Assembly (NCBI GenBank): GCA_015680635.1
Contig: JAABOA010000623.1
Coordinates: 1 to 12,898, forward strand
Direction: 5' to 3'
DNA length: 12,898 nucleotides
Origin: Lunasporangiospora selenospora
Taxonomy: Eukaryota; Mortierellomycota; Mortierellomycetes; Mortierellales; Mortierellaceae
The stretch's first letter is position 1; each line of letters starts with the position of its first letter. Shown piece after piece: positions 1 to 8,352 of this stretch. The notes under the pieces were generated by a model. The model made no database searches and had not been told where the DNA came from. It saw only the letters and a program-made list of their open reading frames with translations. The translations under genes were made by a program, and so were the position numbers.

Positions 1-890
1 CCTGGTCTCATCGCGAGAGCCCCTCTTTTTTTGGGTGACGGGGTCGTGAGCAACGAGCACGCGGTTTGACCCGCGTGGTTGGCCCGTACTGCTGCGAGAG
101 ATTTGACACTGACCAGGACGGCTCCCATGGACACATGCAAGGGAAGGAGGAGCAATATTTCTTTCACAGGAGGTATCTTTAGTCCCACGAGAAAAAAAAA
201 AAAAAAAAAGTGGGAACGAGAAAAGAAGAGAGGGGCCCATGGTTGAAAATTCTCACTCTGCTTACCCTTCGATTACTCTGTCCTCTCTTTTTTGAGCACA
301 ACACGCTGAGTATGCCCTGCAGATGTACATTATTAGCCGACCTGCCTATTCATTATTTCCCCGCGAGATCTTGGAGCCTGGGACGAACAGCAAGAATAGC
401 GGGTCTCATGGCGGAGACGTAGAAAATGTCCTACGGGACTCCACCATACTGCTTCATCGAACGCCCTTGAGCATACCGTTGTTCATTCACTTCTATGGGC
501 GACGTCAACGAGGACCAGAGCCAGATGCAGATAGTACCTTGGCAGTGTCCTGATTGACTCATATAGACATGTCACGCTGTGGACGTTTAGTGAGAGAAAT
601 GGTCGGTCCCACATTCGTGCATGGGCGTACAGGCAGCAAACTGGACAACCGGGTAGGCTTGATAGTATTCTCAATCTTGTACCGAGGTCCATCAAGAGAC
701 AGCCTGGAGCCTGGTCACCCCGCTTATACCTGAGAGCCTTGAGGTGAGGAGAATTGAGGGTTATTGCAAGTGAGTACTGCATCACAGGGAAGGGAAAAGG
801 GCTCGAAATAGGGACCAAATGGCACCTGCGGACTCTAATTTGGGTATGTCAGGGACAAAATGGACAAAATCCATCGCCCCCCTCCGCCCG
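1..890. other. Intergenic region, no gene recognised
   Basis: Only short, low-quality open frames occur and none has a recognisable motif. An A18 run at 192-209 is flanked by the complementary hexamers TCCCAC (183-188) and GTGGGA (210-215), so a short stem with an A-rich loop is possible. The right part presumably holds upstream promoter sequence of the secreted-protein gene. Confidence 0.5.
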
Positions 891-891
891 C

Positions 892-898
892 TATAAAA
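892..898 (+). promoter_or_regulatory. TATA box of the secreted-protein gene
   Basis: A perfect TATAAAA lies 147 bases before the start codon. It is followed by a pyrimidine-rich stretch (about 907-1015) containing CTTCTCAACTTCC. In fungi a TATA box followed by a CT-rich block is typical of strongly expressed genes, with transcription starting at or just after the block. This would give a leader of roughly 100 nt. The initiation site is inferred, not seen. Confidence 0.6.
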
Positions 899-1038
899 TG
901 CACCCTAAATCTCCTCTTTTGTTCTCCATTAGCCTCGCTTCTCAACTTCCATCCTTGCACATCTATCCTCTCGCTCCCCTTTCCTTACTCTATAACCCCC
1001 CACCCCACTCTTGACGCCAACCGCGCATTACCAACACC

Positions 1039-1725
1039 ATGAAGTTCTCACTCCTCCAATGCCTCGCGCTCCTTGCGTGTATCGTCGCACTTGTCAGCGC
1101 TGCCAGCCCCGCTGATGACAACAACAACACTGTCAGCAACAGCCACAACAAGAAGAAGGTCAAGCCCAACCCCAAGGCCAAGAAGCCCAAGGCCATGGTC
1201 TGCCCTCCCGGTTCCGAGATCTTTTGCAAGCACCAGCCTGATGACATTGGTCGCATGTTTGAGAATGCTTTTGTCAACCAGCTCATCCAGCGCGAGAATG
1301 CCGCTCGCCGTGGAGGTTCGACTGCCGACCGTCGCCGCCAGCCTCGCCCCAGCAATGGTATCATGAAGCAGTTGGACATCTTCTCGGACATCAAGAGCTA
1401 CTTTGTGAACTACTGGCACAACATCCAAATGATCTTCCAGGGACGTTTCGGTGAGGGTATCTTTAACCAGCTCAAGAACTCTGGCTCCTGGTGCGAGAAG
1501 GATAACTGGATTGTCAAGGCTGTCAAGGCTGTGATCAACAAGCTTTCGGGCGGTGCCTTGACTGTGATTTGCGATTGCTTCTACCCCATGATCAAGGGTT
1601 ACGATACCTACCAGGATTTGTTCAGCGCCGTTGAGAACAAGGGTCTTGGTGAGGTGATGGGCAAGTGCAGCAACAACATGCGCCAGCAGATCCAGGAGGC
1701 CCTCCAGAAGATCTTCAACCCTTAG
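1039..1725 (+). CDS. Small secreted cysteine-containing protein, function unknown
   Basis: The product has 228 residues and no intron. Residues 1-21 form a clear signal peptide: Lys2, a hydrophobic core rich in Leu, Ala and Val, and a V-S-A cleavage motif at 19-21. The mature protein starts with an Asn-rich and then Lys/Pro-rich basic linker (about 25-54), with a possible N-glycosylation site at Asn29. Two cysteines follow (55, 63), then an Arg-rich segment with RRR at 98-100 that could be a Kex2-type processing site. The C-terminal half (about 107-228) has alternating hydrophobic and charged residues suggesting amphipathic helices, plus cysteines 152, 178, 180 and 210. Six mature cysteines could form three disulfides. 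The start is the first in-frame ATG, in the good context CAACACCATG, with a TATA box and CT-rich leader upstream. I do not recognise the family. Secretion is well supported; a role as effector, wall or antimicrobial protein would be guesswork. Confidence 0.88.
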   Translation: MKFSLLQCLALLACIVALVSAASPADDNNNTVSNSHNKKKVKPNPKAKKPKAMVCPPGSEIFCKHQPDDIGRMFENAFVNQLIQRENAARRGGSTADRRRQPRPSNGIMKQLDIFSDIKSYFVNYWHNIQMIFQGRFGEGIFNQLKNSGSWCEKDNWIVKAVKAVINKLSGGALTVICDCFYPMIKGYDTYQDLFSAVENKGLGEVMGKCSNNMRQQIQEALQKIFNP

Positions 1726-1863
1726 AGAGTGGGGGACAAAAAAAAAGTAATAATTGGTCGTCATGCCAAGGGGGAAGAGGCAGGATACTCTTTCCTTCTT
1801 TCTTTTTCTTGAACGATATATGCCAACAAAGAAGAATCTCCTAATGCCCTTTTTTTGTTGATG

Positions 1864-1899
1864 ATAATAATAATAAAATAAAATAAAATAAAATAAAAT
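1864..1899 (+). terminator. AT-rich polyadenylation region with (AAAAT)n microsatellite
   Basis: About 140 bases after the stop codon of the secreted-protein gene, a TAA/TAATAA run changes into about five copies of the pentamer AAAAT, generating several overlapping AATAAA hexamers (the first at 1872-1877). The position fits a fungal poly(A) signal region. The repeat itself is probably length-variable. Confidence 0.55.
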
Positions 1900-2922
1900 C
1901 CATGATTCAAAATGAAAAAAGCCTCTTGCTCATGCACTTTTCTAAATGGCCAGCACCTGTTGTTCTCGACGAGCATGTTCTTTGGATTTGGGGTAGAGGG
2001 AGCAGGTGAATGGAAGAGGCCGTTGGATGGAGACTCTAGAGTTGAGATTTCGATCTGACAAGCAATGAGGCAAGCAAATGAGATAAAAAAGAACGGAGGA
2101 CTGTGTGGTATGTGTGCCTGTGTTGTCTGCATCTGTGTATGTACCTGGGCCTGTGTCTGTGCCCGTGTAGCGCATGTGCATGGAACTAGTTGAATTACCT
2201 CGGTAGGGTCAAGCCCACATAAGCAAACAAGCTTATTTGTAACAGGTCACTCATTTGGGATGTGCAGGAAGAGGGGCGAACGCCTCCTGCTGATCCAATG
2301 CTCCCGCCAATTTCACGAAATGAACCTTTTTTTCCGCCTCCTTTGCCATTTGCATACCGCTCTCGCCTAACGTCAGCATTTCTCTCGTCCATGCTTTTTT
2401 CTAACCTCCGGGAGGGGGGAGGATTTCAATAGAGGACTTTGATGAATGTGGCACAAGGTCGTCTCCGCGGATGAAAGGAGGGGTTGGGCGCAAGATCCGG
2501 ATTCAGGCCCCAAAAAGGTTCAAGGTCTAGAGTTATTCGGTGCGCATTGACCACACACTGGTCTCGGGAAAAAGCGAGGAGTCCAGAGTATCCCATCCTC
2601 ATTTAGGGGAGCGGTTGCTCTGAAGCCATGCTTTGCGTGAACAAAGGCAGAAGAAAGAGAGTCATCAGAGTCATTAACCCTTTGTTCCTCGCCGGACCTG
2701 GGTCATTTTCCGTCCGATGGCGCCAAGGCATTCCTTGAGAAATGACAAAGAGGCCTTCTCTCTCTTTCTCTCTCCCTAGTCTATCTCCCCCCCCCTCTTA
2801 AAAAGCGCCATGTTGTCGTTAACGTACGACAGAGCTTTTGTTGACTGATGTAAGGAACACAGACAAAAGGGGGCCAAAGTTCGATCGCATGCCATCCGAT
2901 CTCATCCCAAGAAAGAGAAAGG
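1900..2922. other. Intergenic region with simple-sequence tracts
   Basis: No gene is recognised. A TG-rich degenerate repeat runs from about 2101 to 2180 (many TGTGT/CTGTG words). A CT-rich tract lies at about 2755-2780, followed by a short run of C. The rest has scattered stops in all frames and no motif I recognise. Confidence 0.5.
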
Positions 2923-3440
2923 GCTTGTGACAAACAAGCGTTCATAGCGACGTTGCTTTTTGATCCTTTGATGTCGGCTCTTCCTATCATACTGAAGCAG
3001 AATTCAGTAAGCGTTGGATTGTTCACCCACAATTAGGGAACGTGAGCTGGGTTTAGGCCGTCGTGAGATAGGTTAGTTTTACCCTACTGATGAAGTGTTA
3101 GTACGGAAGGAACCGTTCATTCGGATATGGCCCTAAGCTAACATCCGTTGGATTATGGCGGAACGCCTCTAAGCCAGAATCCAAGCTAGAAGGCGACGAT
3201 TACCGCCTTTCCCAATACTTTGTTGATTACAATTAGGGCTATCACCGCCCCTGAAACATACTATCTAGGGTCCCATGGATAGCGGAAAGACCGTGTCTGT
3301 GTCCCTGGTCACGATAATTTGAAATATTGGAAGAGATAAACCTATTGCAGACAACTTTAATTGAGCGGGTATTGTAAGCGGTAGAGTAGCCTTGTTGCTA
3401 CGATCCGCTGCGATTAAGCCCATTGTTCTACAGATTTGTT
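2923..3440 (+). pseudogene. Degenerate 3' fragment of large-subunit (28S) rRNA
   Basis: Several blocks match the highly conserved 3' end of eukaryotic LSU rRNA: AAGCGTTCATAGCGACG (about 2935), TTTTTGATCC and GATGTCGGCTCTTCCTATCAT (about 2959-2990), GGATTGTTCACCCAC, AGGGAACGTGAGCTGGGTTTA, GTTAGTTTTACCCTACTGATGA (about 3015-3093), GGATTATGGCGGAACGCCTC (about 3150) and a terminal block with GGGTATTGTAAGCGG and CCTTGTTGCTACGATC (about 3367-3405). It is not a working gene. About 35 conserved bases after CTACTGATGA are missing, and the universally conserved sarcin-ricin loop word AGTACGAGAGGA reads AGTACGGAAGGA (3100-3111). Many substitutions are spread through it, and the rest of LSU is absent upstream. 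It looks like an old dispersed rDNA piece. The upstream boundary is uncertain because similarity fades before about 2923. The end is placed where the match to the mature 28S terminus stops. Confidence 0.88.
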
Positions 3441-3727
3441 CGTATGAACATCATCTTTCTATTTTTTTCTTCCACCCCCGCTGCGTTCTTAAGAGGTTAA
3501 TCAGTTTGATGTTACATGTTATTCTTGGACCGCTCAAGTCAACGAAGCTCCCAAATCACACCTCATCGCCGAGACTGAATAAAGTACCCAGCACAGAAAA
3601 AGACCAACTTGGTTACTTTTACATCATGTTGCTCAGATAGAGCGTTGTGACTCACACAGCAGCTACACTGTATGTACCCTGGATGACATTACACTTCATT
3701 TGAAAGAGATGAAAAACTGGTAGCTAC
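3441..3727. other. Spacer between rRNA fragment and nuclease pseudogene; possible extension of the pseudogene
   Basis: No intact gene. Read on the minus strand in the same frame as the last part of the nuclease pseudogene, the sequence from 3727 down to about 3600 gives a protein-like but stop-interrupted stretch with several Cys and His residues. It may be more of the decayed C-terminal region. I cannot confirm this, so it is left outside the pseudogene call. Confidence 0.35.
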
Positions 3728-4580
3728 TCAAATGCGCTTCTTGCTACGAGTGAAAATAACTGAGTTGTGAAGGACCTTGGTCTTTGGGGGCGGTGTTGAC
3801 CGAGGTTTCATTGCTTGACCCATCTCCCTTATAGCCACCTGCAAGTCGTAAATCTCCTTCGCTCTCTTAGCCTTCCTTCCTTTCTCCACCAGAATTTCCT
3901 ACAACTCCACTGGGCTTGTCATAGGCCTAGTGCGTCAAGGATTTCAAAAACACTGTATTTCATGAACCGACCTCCTGAAGCGGGTCCCAAAAGTGTTTTT
4001 ACACAGTCATAGATCAAGAGGTCATTGTCTCCTGACACAACAATGTCAAATGGCGTACAGTTTATGGCTATCTCAAGATCAGCCTCTGTCGAACTGACAC
4101 TAGTCTCCCGTCCTTTGCTTAGAAGGTGCTCATTGAGTTGTTTAGCGTGGGATTCTTCAAAAATGAAATGATCGCCAGAGACTCGACTCGATAGCCAGGA
4201 GATGATACTTCCAGACTTTTTGGTTCGACCCCAGACGTGCCAACAACGTATCAGCTGACTTGTCGGCCTTTTTTCAAAGAGGCAAGCCCCTTCTCCGATC
4301 GCTGTTCGTGAGTCTCCTTCTTCTCAACAGACGGTTTACCACCGAAGTGGATGGTACACTTGGACTTGTCCAATATCGCATCCAGTTTTTTGTGGACGTG
4401 TGCAACCGCCACAGGTCCAGAGAGCCTGCTGAAGGCCCATTGGAAAAGCGGGAAAAAGGATCCCAACAAGTCAACACGGACCTTGACTCCAGTAGGGAGG
4501 GACAGATACTTAATGTCATCCAAAACTGCCAGCTGATAACTCTTTCTAGCAAGTTGCTGAGACAATCCAGCAATACCCAT
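3728..4580 (-). pseudogene. XPG/FEN1-like structure-specific nuclease pseudogene
   Basis: Starting at the ATG at 4580-4578, the minus strand reads MGIAGLSQQL, the typical start of the XPG N-terminal nuclease region. It is followed by a V-x-V-D segment matching the FEN1 'AIDAS' metal site, and then IHFGGKPS...EKKETHEQRSEK, matching FEN1 'VFDGKPP...K...RSERR'. The first frame stops at 4251. After a shift near 4262-4275, which contains a run of six A on this strand, the next frame continues with an XPG-I region: TEADLEIA (compare EAEA), DIVVSGDNDLL (compare the D-x-D site) and a helix ending in EILDALGL, stopping at 3919-3921. A second shift leads to SPVEL, a TAG stop (3899-3901), then about 57 basic residues ending at a TGA (3728-3730). 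The metal ligand Asp in 'FDG' is Gly here, and the segment expected to hold the last conserved Asp appears deleted. The family call rests on motif order; the disruptions are directly visible. Confidence 0.78.
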
Positions 4581-4710
4581 TTTTAAAGGTTAGTGATGAC
4601 GCGGGAATATGAATGACGGTGAGAGAAAGACGAAAATTTGTTAAACCAAAAACCAACAACTAAATAGTAATTGCAAATGCTGCCGTCAGATCGTTCCCTT
4701 ATAGAATCTA

Positions 4711-4740
4711 TGCAACCCTAACCTGAAGATTAGGGTTGCA
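4711..4740. repeat. Perfect 11-bp inverted repeat (hairpin)
   Basis: TGCAACCCTAA at 4711-4721 is exactly complementary to TTAGGGTTGCA at 4730-4740, with an 8-base loop. The arms contain CCCTAA/TTAGGG, the common telomere hexamer, but only once, so no telomere is implied. The right arm is also the start of the first unit of the larger palindromic array. Confidence 0.85.
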
Positions 4741-5082
4741 GGGAGAGACAGAGAGGGGTGTCCTCGCCCCACTATGCCTTTTGTTTTTATGCAAGCAACA
4801 GTGGTAATCCACCAACATAACAATGGAAGATTAAGATTGCAGGGAGAGGGAGAGGGAGATGTCCTCGCCCCACTATGCTTTTGTTCCTGTGTGGAAATTC
4901 GATTCCACTCAAACAAGAGTAAAAAAAAAGCACAGTGGAGTGGGGTGAGGACACATGTTACAGGTGGATATGGCTCTCTCAGCAATCCCAATCTTCCATT
5001 GATACGATTTCCACGGATGCTTGCACAAAAATAAAGAAAAAGCATCGCGGGATGAGGACCCCCCTACCCATTCCTCCATTGT
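4722..5082. repeat. Nested palindrome of four related repeat units (foldback/MITE-like)
   Basis: Four copies of one 60-80 bp motif are present. Unit A (about 4727-4797) and unit B (about 4822-4888) are direct copies: both have GATTnnGnTTGCAGGGAGAG, then TGTCCTCGCCCCACTATGC and a T-rich tail. Unit C (about 4929-5001) and unit D (about 5012-5082) are inverted copies. CAATGGAAGATT at the outer edge of B is matched by AATCTTCCATTG at the outer edge of C. The A-B spacer (TGCAAGCAACAGTGG) is matched by the inverted D-C spacer (TGCAAGCATCCGTGG). So A pairs with D and B with C around a centre near 4900. There a small hairpin, GTGGAA (4892-4897) with TTCCAC (4904-4909), closes the structure. No transposase is encoded. 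A non-autonomous foldback element, or inverted duplication of a repeat, explains it best. Confidence 0.8.
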
Positions 5083-5368
5083 CTGAAATACACCAGGACA
5101 AAAAAAACCTCACTCCCCGTCAATCCCATCCTGTCGACCATCATTCTCTCCCCCCCCCCCTAGGTAAGGCCACCATTTGCTCCTTGCTCTACATGATGTA
5201 CACAACGGCATACCAGACGAGGATTTTAACTGTAAGGAATTCGAGTTGGCTTTCTGTACAGGGGGGACCAAGTCAAGGACTTGAGAAGTCCTTGTATGTT
5301 TGACGTTCAAATAATAGCACAACACATCTAACATTACTCAAGCCAAGTGGATAACCCAGCGTGCATGA
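5083..5368. other. Spacer with C11 homopolymer
   Basis: It contains a run of 11 C at 5150-5160. A plus-strand frame leading into the RNase H-like remnant downstream is interrupted by several stops (for example near 5280 and 5310). No other feature is recognised. Confidence 0.4.
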
Positions 5369-5617
5369 ATTTGTGGTCGCCACGGCCATAGTGGCAATGT
5401 TGAGGCAGCCAACTGGCTAGCTGGGAGCTTTCCGAAAGTCCAGTTCGAGATATTGCCAAGATTTGAACTCTACACAGATATTGTAGATAGAAAAGAGGAG
5501 AGAACAAAAGGAGAGTTTCCACTCAAATGGCGGCAGAAAAGATCTAAGGAGTGTGGCAAATTGGGTTACAACCGTTCTAGACCTAGGAAAAGTCTCTCTT
5601 TGATCTTTGTAGCATAA
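5369..5617 (+). pseudogene. Possible RNase H-domain remnant of a LINE-type retroelement
   Basis: This frame is open for 82 codons, has no ATG, and begins right after an in-frame TGA (5366-5368). Its start reads GRHGHSGNVEAANWLAGSFP, which resembles the C-terminal catalytic motif of retroelement RNase H domains ('K-G-H-S-G-x-x-G-N-E-x-A-D-x-L-A'). The His, Gly, Asn, Ala, Leu and Ala positions agree, but the final catalytic Asp appears to be Asn. The stretch upstream in the same frame, back to about 5217, is interrupted by stops. The rest of the open stretch is basic and is not recognised. The match is short, so this is only a suggestion of a decayed retrotransposon 3' end. No reverse transcriptase motif was found nearby. 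Confidence 0.33.
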
Positions 5618-6990
5618 TTTGGATTGTATAAACTAATCTTGTTCATGTTGTATTTAAGCAAAGTAGCGAATATGACTGCGCCCGCGGAAATTTGTAACGC
5701 GTTCACTGTTTTGATACTTTTATTGTGTAATATGAGGAGTCATCTTATCTGAAATCGTGTTCATACCAGGAGAGAATTACTTGAGCGGTCGCCAGACCAT
5801 TTGGAAAGCGACCAAACCTGCAATATTTTTCATATAGACCTGTCTGTCACAAGAAACCATGAGTTTAAATCAGCTGATCGATCTTTACCATCTTAATTCA
5901 GCATTACAAGCAAATTTCCCTGCGGCTACGCCACGGGTTATGATTGAGCCCGAGATCCTTTATCTGCGGGGTTTTGGGAACATGCCAGTTATTTTTTTTT
6001 ATGAAAATTGAGTGAGGAATGAGATATTGCTTGAGAAAGTGTGCCTTGGTTTTCGTTTTTTTATTTCCTCTTTAGCTCCTACATTTTTCTCTGTTTTTAT
6101 TGGTGCTTCAGTATTTTCTATCTTTTCACTATCGCCAACTGGGGTCACATAGTTGACCTGGAAGGGTCTATAGTTGTTTAACAGCATTGCTATGGATATG
6201 TTTCATTGCCTGTGATTGTTTCATCTCTTTGTCAAAACCTTCCCCTCACTCTCCTCTCTACCCACCGCCTCCGCCACTGCTATCTAAACCCCCGCCATCC
6301 TACCATCCCACCCTCTATCCCCACCCTCTAATCCCACCCTTCCAATTCGCGGTATAGACCACCATCCCTACCACAAAACCCACCATATGGCTTGGCATGG
6401 TACGGAATGTTGATATGGTAGATTTAGTAGGGCAAAGGGTACCAAGGTACAGATGGTTTAGTTTGTATGCTACTGAAGATACACTGTCGTTGGCTATGCC
6501 CACCTGTAAAAGTGAAAAGTAAAACTATGAATGTTGTGCAGGATGAGCGAATGTACCGAACGGTAACGGTTTCCATGGTGAGTTCCAGCAAATGACTTTA
6601 TTTGTGGTATACAGTGCAAGACATTTTAGAGGGAACTCAATTCTTCTACTTTTCGCTCGCCTGGCCTGGATCACAAGAAACAGCGAGGCCGAAGCGTGCA
6701 TCCGGATTCAAGCCAGCTCCGCTAGGCGGGCGGCTCTCTGTTATCCTCGACTCGAATCTCGGGCTGTCTCCTGTCTCCGTGGTGGTAGAGAGGATTGGAT
6801 CTGTATCTTCTTTTCTCCTTTATCCACCAGTTGAGGGGTGCCAAAAGGGCCCTCACAGTAGCCAATGTAAGAACGGGGGACGGGTCCGACGACTTGGGCA
6901 GTTTCCTCGGCTCCGAGTCTCAGCTTGCAAAGGGCACTAATCCGTTGCTGGTCATACTATACTGATTCTTTTTCCTCCTCCAGAACACCG
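5618..6990. other. Intergenic region, no gene recognised
   Basis: The first part (about 5620-6230) is AT-rich. A C-rich, CCACC/CCATCC-type degenerate tract runs from about 6240 to 6350. Short open frames around 6592-6940 and 6315-6503 lack protein-like composition, recognisable motifs or conserved splice context. Confidence 0.45.
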
Positions 6991-8352
6991 ATATATACAC
7001 GCTTTCTCCTGGTTGACATCGCACTTCTCTGCTCGACCGACTGACCGACTGCCCAATCAACCAACCGATCAATCCGACGGACAACGCTGCTCTGGGCAGG
7101 GCTCGTTTGTGATCTCCACTCTTCTTTCTTTTTCTCTTTCGCCTGCGCTCGCCGGCGACATATGGACTTGCAAGAGAAGGTGAACGAGGAAGGCCATTCT
7201 TGTTCAGGACTCTTTGTACTTGCTACGCCATCGTCTTTTGCTTCTGGCAGCGCACTCTTCCCCCCCCCCCCAAGTCCAACCCCCTTCTGTGGTAAGGATA
7301 CATGGGCATTCATGCATTGGATGAAGGAGAGTTGTTTCCCATGCCCTCCTTACCCCTTCATCTGTGGCGACTTGTGTTCCCGAGTAATATCTGGCCACAG
7401 AGTGCACAAACTCGCGTCTCCGTGCTCATCCACACTGCCCTCACTCGTTCTCACTGCCCGTGCGCAAGCACGCGTGAGTTCTCACCCTTTTTTTTCTTCT
7501 TGTATCATCTACACGCACTCTTGTTCCCCCTTCCTGCTCTTCTCTTCACTTCTCAACTCCCTTCCTCCCCTCCACATGTTTGCCCACCTCCTTCATTGTC
7601 CTTTCCACTCGCCCATCCTTCTCAGAGTGATAAGCGGATGCACACTGTGGCTGTAATGCGGACACACCGTAATCCTCGTCAGAACCACAGGCTTATGATA
7701 ACGGTCCTGAGCATGCGAGATGTCCTTGGTCTTTGGGGCAGTCATCCCTCCCACCCTTCTCCTTTTCCTCTCCGTTCTCGCCTCTTTTCTCTCTCGTCAT
7801 GCCCATGCTCGGCCTATCGACTCCCGCCAAGGAAAACTTTGCCCACCCTGCTGTGGTATTGATCTAGTAATGGGCACGATCCAGAAGCACACTGGTTCGA
7901 GGCAAGGACCGTGTTGGCCTGTGACTCCTCTCTCCTCTCTATTTCTCTCATCCTGTGGTGTATGCGCGCTCTTTGAGCAAATCGACGCAGTGGTCTTCAC
8001 TCTGACCTGCTCACTCCCTGTTGGTACCCTATGCTCCCAGACTATTTGTATGCAAAACGAACGTTTGGACTAATTGGCTCTTATTATTTTTCCCTTCCAT
8101 CTCTTTGTTCATCTCTTTAATATCTATCCTACACCTCTCCTTCTACCTTGACCGACATCATTCTTGTTTCTAGAATAAAATATTCTTGTAGAAAGCCGAA
8201 AAAAAAAGGAAAAGAAAAGAAACCCCAAGGTGACCATTGTCTGCCAGCTTATTCATTTTCCACTATTTCGGCAACCTCTTCCCCCCGCCTCTTCCTTGTC
8301 ACCACTTTTTATTCTTCATTCACCACCAATTCTACAGAATAATCCATCCGCC
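6991..8352 (+). promoter_or_regulatory. CT-rich upstream region and leader of the large Ser-rich gene
   Basis: From about 7000 the plus strand is strongly pyrimidine-rich, with CTCC/TTCC blocks, a C11 run at 7260-7270 and many short overlapping frames that come from this composition. Between 7040 and 7080 there is a short degenerate repeat of GACCGACTGACCGACTG followed by CAATCAACCAACCGATCAATC. The final 100 bases (about 8250-8350) are a CT-rich stretch with CACCACCAATTCTACAG just before GCCATG, typical of a fungal 5' leader. Transcription start and leader introns cannot be placed. Confidence 0.4.
8162..8193 (+). promoter_or_regulatory. Candidate heat-shock-type element (TTC/GAA array)
   Basis: TTCTAGAA (8168-8175) is a perfect TTCnnGAA core. 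It lies inside an imperfect direct repeat of ATTCTTG...TAGAA, whose second copy gives TTC (8183-8185) and GAA (8191-8193). Such alternating TTC/GAA words bind heat shock factor in fungi. The position, about 160-190 bases before the ATG, is suitable, but spacing in the second half is irregular, so this may be chance. Confidence 0.25.

Noticed and set aside
1048-1764. A 238-codon open frame antisense to the secreted-protein gene
   Set aside because: It covers nearly the same bases as the sense gene and arises because C-ending sense codons leave few antisense stops. Its Leu/Val/Asp-rich product has no signal or motif, while the sense frame has a TATA box, signal peptide and good start context.
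2781-3032. A minus-strand 83-residue frame resembling 'hypothetical proteins' common in fungal databases
   Set aside because: The similarity comes from antisense reading of conserved 28S rRNA (part of the rRNA fragment). Such database entries are well-known misannotations.
3775-3790. Word CCTTGGTCTTTGGGG shared with about 7726-7740
   Set aside because: A single 15-base match without flanking similarity is plausibly chance, and the first copy lies within the nuclease pseudogene.
4260-4586. Plus-strand frames of 108 and 61 codons over the nuclease remnant
   Set aside because: They are antisense shadows of the minus-strand XPG-like sequence, which carries recognisable motifs in order.
4711-4740. 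CCCTAA/TTAGGG as a telomere or interstitial telomere site
   Set aside because: Only one hexamer is present on each arm of a hairpin. There is no tandem array.
6700-6770. A GACTCGAATCTC word resembling a tRNA T-arm
   Set aside because: No matching acceptor stem, D-arm or anticodon stem could be built around it.
7162-8073. Overlapping plus-strand frames of 164, 186 and 117 codons
   Set aside because: The sequence is CT-rich in all frames and the products are Ser/Pro/Leu-rich with no motif. This fits promoter or leader composition before the large gene.
8230-8352. Extension of the large protein by 41 codons upstream
   Set aside because: The extension begins at GTG and contains no ATG. A eukaryotic start at 8353 (GCCATG) is much more likely, and the upstream sequence is leader-like CT-rich DNA.
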